From NCBI GenBank assembly GCA_002469915.1, contig DKOG01000087.1, forward strand, positions 1-8,833: a stretch of DNA of 8,833 nucleotides, written 5' to 3'. Every line of letters starts with the position of its first letter. The stretch's first letter is position 1. The notes under the pieces were generated by a model. It saw only the letters and a program-made list of their open reading frames with translations. It did no database searches and had not been told where the DNA came from. Below, piece after piece: positions 5,334-8,833 of the stretch. Source of the DNA: Bacteroidetes bacterium UBA7368 (lineage in GTDB: Bacteria; Bacteroidota; Rhodothermia; Rhodothermales; UBA10348). The translations under genes and the position numbers were made by a program.

Positions 5334-6602
5334 ATGGACAGACAATCGATGCAAGAGCGGTTTGGAATCATTGGTGCGTCATCAGGCGTGCGCAATGCGC
5401 TGGATCGTGTTCGGTTGGTGGCTAGCACGGAAATCACGGTTTTAATTCAGGGCGAGTCCGGTACTGGAAAAGAGCTGTTTGCTCAAGCTCTGCACGAGAC
5501 GAGCGGCCGTCGGCACCGAAAGATGCAGGTCATGAATTGTGGCGCCATTCCGGAAGGGCTCATTGAATCGGAGTTGTTTGGAGCTGAAAAAGGAGCATAT
5601 ACGGGTGCGGTCGAAAGGCGGCAAGGATACTTTGAAGAAGCCGATGGCTCCACCATTTTTCTAGATGAAATTGGTGAAATGCCGCTGACGGCGCAGGTTC
5701 GTTTGCTCCGTGTTCTGGAAACAGGTGAGTTTAGTCGAGTTGGATCGACGGCTATTTTGAAGTCTGATGTACGAGTAGTGGCAGCCACGAATAAGGACCT
5801 CGCACGTGAAGTGGAGGCAGGACGGTTCAGAGAAGATTTGTATTACCGTCTTTCGACCGTCATTCTTCACGTTCCACCTCTCAGGGACCGTCGCGAAGAT
5901 ATTTTGCCCATTTTTGAGCATTTTCAGCATCGTTTTTCTCAGCAGTACAATACGTCTGGTCGGCGACTAGATTTGAACGCTCGCGAAATGTTGATGCGGT
6001 ACCGCTGGCCTGGGAATATCCGCGAATTACGTAATGTAGCCGAGCAGACTGTTGTGTTGCTTAAGGGTGATACGATCGGTTCAGAGGATATCCGTCCGTA
6101 CTTGCGAGGTGTTACAGCCAACGGATCTGGTGTGGGTCTAGTACCGATTGCCTCTACTGGAGGCAATGCTCCTGATGATGGGACGGGTGCTCGCGAGCGA
6201 GAATTGATCTATCGAGCCTTGCTTGAAATGCGGGGTGAAGTCCGAGACCTCAAGGAGCAGATTGCCATTTTGGTATCCGCTGCGCGCACGGGCGCGCAGC
6301 CTGAAGTGCCGAGTATGCCAGAAGCAAGTAGGCTGTTAGTTATGCACGATGAGCCTCAGTCTGCGGATACGTCTTTTATCGAGGAAGCTCCCTACGAGTT
6401 TGATACGGATGATGATGCTCCAGCGCCATCCGGGTCCAATGATCTACCAACGCTCGAAGATTCAGAGCGCACGCTCATTCTAACGGCATTGAGCCGATAC
6501 GACGGAAATCGCAGACAGACCGCGGAGTCATTGGGAATCAGTGAGCGCACGTTGTATCGTAAGCTGAAAGAAATTGAAGCCGCTGGTCATTTGCCTGAAT
6601 GA
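5334..6602 (+). CDS. sigma-54-interacting activator, AAA+ plus Fis-type HTH, no sensor domain
   Basis: This is a bacterial enhancer-binding protein that uses ATP to open sigma-54 promoters. The protein has 422 residues. The AAA+ domain begins almost at the N-terminus (about 10-257), with Walker A GESGTGKE (40-47), the sigma-54 contact loop as GAYTGA (87-92; the usual form is GAFTGA), Walker B TIFLDE (107-112), arginine-finger region FREDLYYR (165-172), and sensor II WPGNIRELR (225-233). A helix rich in charged heptads (286-314, RERELIYRALLEMRGEVRDLKEQ) and a Pro/Asp-rich linker (315-370) follow. A Fis-type helix-turn-helix ends the protein (371-414, NRRQTAESLGISERTLYRKLKE). There is no receiver, GAF or PAS domain, so control must come from a partner protein or from abundance, as in PspF. 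The start ATG has a strong GGGAGAGG (5323-5330). The stop overlaps the lptE start (ATGA). Its neighbours suggest envelope control, which is inference. No sigma-54 promoter was found in the window. Confidence 0.95.
   Translation: MDRQSMQERFGIIGASSGVRNALDRVRLVASTEITVLIQGESGTGKELFAQALHETSGRRHRKMQVMNCGAIPEGLIESELFGAEKGAYTGAVERRQGYFEEADGSTIFLDEIGEMPLTAQVRLLRVLETGEFSRVGSTAILKSDVRVVAATNKDLAREVEAGRFREDLYYRLSTVILHVPPLRDRREDILPIFEHFQHRFSQQYNTSGRRLDLNAREMLMRYRWPGNIRELRNVAEQTVVLLKGDTIGSEDIRPYLRGVTANGSGVGLVPIASTGGNAPDDGTGARERELIYRALLEMRGEVRDLKEQIAILVSAARTGAQPEVPSMPEASRLLVMHDEPQSADTSFIEEAPYEFDTDDDAPAPSGSNDLPTLEDSERTLILTALSRYDGNRRQTAESLGISERTLYRKLKEIEAAGHLPE
6147..6167. repeat. perfect 8-bp hairpin inside the activator gene
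   Basis: ATTGCCTC (6147-6154) and GAGGCAAT (6160-6167) flank the 5-base loop TACTG. It lies in the part coding for the loose linker just after the AAA+ domain. No T-run follows, so it is not a standard terminator. Confidence 0.6.
6279..6300. repeat. perfect 9-bp GC-rich hairpin inside the activator gene
   Basis: GCTGCGCGC (6279-6287) and GCGCGCAGC (6292-6300) flank the 4-base loop ACGG. It encodes the stretch AARTGAQ just after the charged helix, again in a linker. The stem is almost entirely G-C and should be very stable in RNA; no T-run follows it. Confidence 0.7.
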
Positions 6603-7093
6603 GAAAGCTCGTTCCCATAGTTCTTCTTCTCCTCATCTCCGGATGTGGTTATTACAGCTTTACAGGAGCGACTATTCCAGAGCATCTGGGTTCGATTGCG
6701 ATTCCGCTTGTCGAAGACAATTCGATTTCGACGGTGAGCGCAATGGATGAAGAGATGACGCAACTACTGATTGATCGTTTCGTGCGACAAACTCGGTTGT
6801 CGTTGGAGCCCAATGAATTGGCTGCAGATGCCTTATTGTCGCTCATAATTACCAGATACGATAATGTCCCGACATCGGTATCTGGAAATGAACAGGCTAC
6901 TCGGAATCGAGTTTCTATAACCGTTTCGGTTCAATATCAGGATCAGGTAGAGGATGCTGAATTGCTCAATCGTACTTTCTCGGCATTCGAGGAATACGCC
7001 CCGTTTGATCCTGATCAAGAAGAATCCGCGGCCTTTGCCGCTTTGATCAAGATCGCCGAGGATATTTTCACGGCGGCCACGTCCAATTGGTAG
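6599..7093 (+). CDS. lptE: LptE-like LPS assembly lipoprotein
   Basis: LptE sits as a plug inside the outer-membrane LptD barrel, which inserts lipopolysaccharide into the outer leaflet. The protein has 164 residues. It has a basic-hydrophobic N-terminus and the lipobox LISGC with Cys16, followed at once by the CGYYSFTGATIP signature seen in Bacteroidota-type LptE. Next come a beta segment (GSIAIPLVED), helices (MDEEMTQLLIDRFVRQTR), paired beta strands (ADALLSLIITRYD, NRVSITVSVQYQD) and a C-terminal helix (about 138-158), which matches the LptE alpha/beta sandwich. The ATG overlaps the stop of the activator gene by four bases; no separate ribosome site is apparent, so translation is probably coupled. 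The next gene starts 12 bases after its TAG. lptD is not in the window. Confidence 0.88.
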   Translation: MRKLVPIVLLLLISGCGYYSFTGATIPEHLGSIAIPLVEDNSISTVSAMDEEMTQLLIDRFVRQTRLSLEPNELAADALLSLIITRYDNVPTSVSGNEQATRNRVSITVSVQYQDQVEDAELLNRTFSAFEEYAPFDPDQEESAAFAALIKIAEDIFTAATSNW

Positions 7094-7105
7094 AATGTAA
7101 CCTGC

Positions 7106-7693
7106 ATGTCAGTACCCGATCTTTTACGCGCAGCATCCGCAATGAAAAGCGGAGATCTTGACTCGGCCAAGTCCGTGTTGAGTGATCTGATTACACAAGT
7201 GCCTGGCCATATTACAGCGCATGTGCTCATGGCTCAGACGCTGGAAATGGGACTAGATTACGATGGTGCACTTTCTCATTGGAAGAAAGCAGCCTATTTG
7301 TGTCCTGAAAATGAGGTAATTGAATCTGGACTTCGAAAGTCCGTTTTACGTCATCTGTATGCGGCTACGGCAGACTATGACCCGGTCTCCATCGAAGAGG
7401 CGTCCCCCGATGAGGCTCCAACACCGGAGTTTCAGGATCTGGACAAGCTCATTGAAGAGTTGGAGACGGCTAGAATTGTACCGGATCCAGAAGTGGACAT
7501 GATTCCGCAATCAGACTTGGATACCGAAATAGAGGATGTCGTTTCTGAGACGCTAGCCCGTATTTATGCGCATCAGAAGTATTTTCTGGAAGCGGCCGAC
7601 GTCTATGAAAAGCTTTCAGATCAACATCCGGAACAGAGAGAGATGTTCAAGGCGAAAGCTCAGGAAATGCGGCTGAAAACGAAGAGCGCATGA
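7106..7693 (+). CDS. TPR-repeat protein of unknown role
   Basis: The protein has 195 residues with no signal peptide or membrane segment, so it is probably cytoplasmic. Two tetratricopeptide repeats are seen near the N-terminus (about 4-35 and 36-69, the second with ALSHWKKAAYLCPEN) and one near the C-terminus (about 145-178, ARIYAHQKYFLEAADVYEKLSDQHPEQ). Between them lies an acidic, Pro-rich linker (about 90-142) that is probably flexible. Such proteins are protein-protein adaptors; the partner cannot be read from sequence. It lies 12 bases after lptE, and its stop overlaps the anmK start (ATGA), so it belongs to the same transcript. No clear Shine-Dalgarno sequence precedes the ATG. A role in envelope assembly is possible from the neighbourhood but unproven. 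Confidence 0.85.
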   Translation: MSVPDLLRAASAMKSGDLDSAKSVLSDLITQVPGHITAHVLMAQTLEMGLDYDGALSHWKKAAYLCPENEVIESGLRKSVLRHLYAATADYDPVSIEEASPDEAPTPEFQDLDKLIEELETARIVPDPEVDMIPQSDLDTEIEDVVSETLARIYAHQKYFLEAADVYEKLSDQHPEQREMFKAKAQEMRLKTKSA

Positions 7694-8833
7694 GCCGCTT
7701 ATCTAAGCATGAAACAGGAGCGATAGTCCATGACCGGAAGGTAGTGGGGTTGATGTCTGGAACGAGTTTTGATGGCGTTGATGTAGCCGTCGTGCAGCTT
7801 TCAGGATCCGGACAAGGATTAACAATGGATGTTCAGGCTTTTGGCACTGCACCCTATCCGAACTCGCTTCGCGAACGGTTGCTTCGCAATATTGAACCGG
7901 ACACGTCCTCCATCTCTGATTTGTCGCAACTCAATGCTGAGTTGGCCCTCATTTATGCCGATGCTGTGCGGTCGATCTGCCTTGATCAAGGCGTTTCGCT
8001 AGAATCCATTGATCTTGTGGGCTCGCATGGACAAACTGTCTATCACGATCCACATCCAGCTTTAGGCGCAGGATCGTCCCTTCAAATTGGGGATCCATCC
8101 ATGCTCGCCCACCATCTGGGAAAGACGGTGGTAGGCGATTTTCGCACAGCGGATGTGGCATTGGGCGGAGAAGGCGCCCCACTTGTACCCTATTTCGATT
8201 GGGCCTTGTTCAGTTCAATAGATGAACATCGTATCCTTTTGAACTTAGGTGGTATGGCGAATATCACGATCCTGCCGGCTGCAACGCCCCGCGATCAAGT
8301 CGTTGCATTTGATACGGGACCAGCTAACGTGCTAATTGATGGCCTTATGGCTCGCATCAGAGGAGAGGCATACGATCAGGACGGGGCATTAGCTGTCTTG
8401 GGGTCGCCTGACGAGGTATTGGTAGACGAAGTATTGGCCATGCCGTATTTCGCTAAAAAACCGCCGAAGTCAACGGGAAGAGAGCTCTTTAATGCGGCAT
8501 TTATTGATGATTTTCGATTGCGAGCGGCCAAGCGTGGGTTAAGCGTAGCCGATACGATTGCATCGGCTACCAGCATTTCGGGGCGAAGTATTTTGGATGC
8601 AATCGGGCAATGGGCTCTTGGTCAACCAGATCGTCTGATTGTGGGAGGGGGCGGTGTGCACAACAAGGCTATCATGTCTGCACTCACAAAAGGGCTTCCC
8701 GGTACGGCCGTTCAATCTAGTTCCGATTTTGGACTCGACCCGGATGCGAAAGAAGCCGTCTGTTTTGCGGTCCTAGCGCATGAAGCTGCCAATGGAGTAG
8801 CTTGCGGAATTCCATCTGTGACGGGCGCGCGTG
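7690..8833 (+). CDS. anmK: anhydro-N-acetylmuramic acid kinase AnmK, 3' end cut by window
   Basis: AnmK uses ATP and water to open and phosphorylate 1,6-anhydro-MurNAc, giving MurNAc-6-phosphate, a step in cytoplasmic recycling of cell-wall murein; MurQ acts next. The frame is open for 381 codons with no stop before the window edge. Motifs in order: the phosphate loop GLMSGTSFDGVD (20-31), SHGQTVYHDP, SLQIGDPS, VVGDFRTADVALGGEGAPLVP, NLGGMANIT, FDTGPANVLIDG (Asp208 in the conserved DTGP element), PYFAKKPPKSTGRELF, RLIVGGGGVHN, GLDPDAKEAVCFAVLAHE, and GIPSVTGAR. The last is normally followed by only about 10-20 residues, so the gene is nearly whole. The chosen ATG overlaps the stop of the TPR gene (ATGA) and leaves about 19 residues before the first motif, more than in E. 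coli. GTG 7744 is in frame but sits too close to the GGAAGG before it. Confidence 0.95.
   Translation, partial: MSRLSKHETGAIVHDRKVVGLMSGTSFDGVDVAVVQLSGSGQGLTMDVQAFGTAPYPNSLRERLLRNIEPDTSSISDLSQLNAELALIYADAVRSICLDQGVSLESIDLVGSHGQTVYHDPHPALGAGSSLQIGDPSMLAHHLGKTVVGDFRTADVALGGEGAPLVPYFDWALFSSIDEHRILLNLGGMANITILPAATPRDQVVAFDTGPANVLIDGLMARIRGEAYDQDGALAVLGSPDEVLVDEVLAMPYFAKKPPKSTGRELFNAAFIDDFRLRAAKRGLSVADTIASATSISGRSILDAIGQWALGQPDRLIVGGGGVHNKAIMSALTKGLPGTAVQSSSDFGLDPDAKEAVCFAVLAHEAANGVACGIPSVTGAR

Noticed and set aside
7012..7052. Direct repeat TGATCAAGA at 7012-7020 and 7044-7052 in lptE
   Set aside because: Nine bases read in different codon contexts within an ordinary gene; most likely chance.
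7730..7732. ATG at 7730 preceded by AGGAG as the anmK start
   Set aside because: It is out of frame with the AnmK motifs; the in-frame ATG at 7690 with the ATGA overlap fits better.

Overview
This is an ordinary-looking chromosomal window, roughly half G+C, from a Gram-negative bacterium. The best guess is the Bacteroidota/Rhodothermota (Balneola/Rhodothermus-like) group. The reasons are family-level: a DUF4290-like protein, a RuvC with the Bacteroidota-style NNPQSMLKLGRAQ segment, a Bacteroidota-type LptE (CGYYSFTG), and a run miaB, sigma-54 activator, lptE that I recognise from that group. No tRNA, rRNA, CRISPR array, insertion sequence or phage gene was seen. Eleven genes fill almost the whole window, and two of them are cut by its edges.

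Left part (1-1576): the 3' part of a secreted-type alpha/beta-hydrolase esterase runs rightward. It meets, tail to tail with one base between, a leftward two-gene unit: a 90-residue protein with a KOW/SH3-like look, and a small lipoprotein with a CBM11/CIA30-like galactose-binding fold. A 200-base divergent spacer (1577-1776) follows.

Middle part (1777-3912): a DUF4290-like protein with a long acidic-basic-acidic tail runs rightward. Its stop codon overlaps the stop of leftward ruvC. ruvC is translationally coupled (ATGA overlap) to yebC upstream of it. A 251-base divergent spacer separates yebC from miaB.

Right part (3913-8833): five rightward genes are packed as a likely operon: miaB (tRNA A37 methylthiolation), a sigma-54-type activator without a sensor domain, lptE (LPS export lipoprotein), a TPR protein, and anmK (peptidoglycan recycling; only its last few codons lie outside the window). 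The gaps are 11 bp, -4, 12 bp and -4. anmK has no stop inside the window and was read directly from the sequence.

I did not find a clear new defence or mobile system. The most interesting points are the sensorless sigma-54 activator coupled to LPS and murein genes, two perfect hairpins inside that activator's linker region, the histone-H1-like tail on the DUF4290-like protein, and the uncharacterised two-gene lipoprotein unit.
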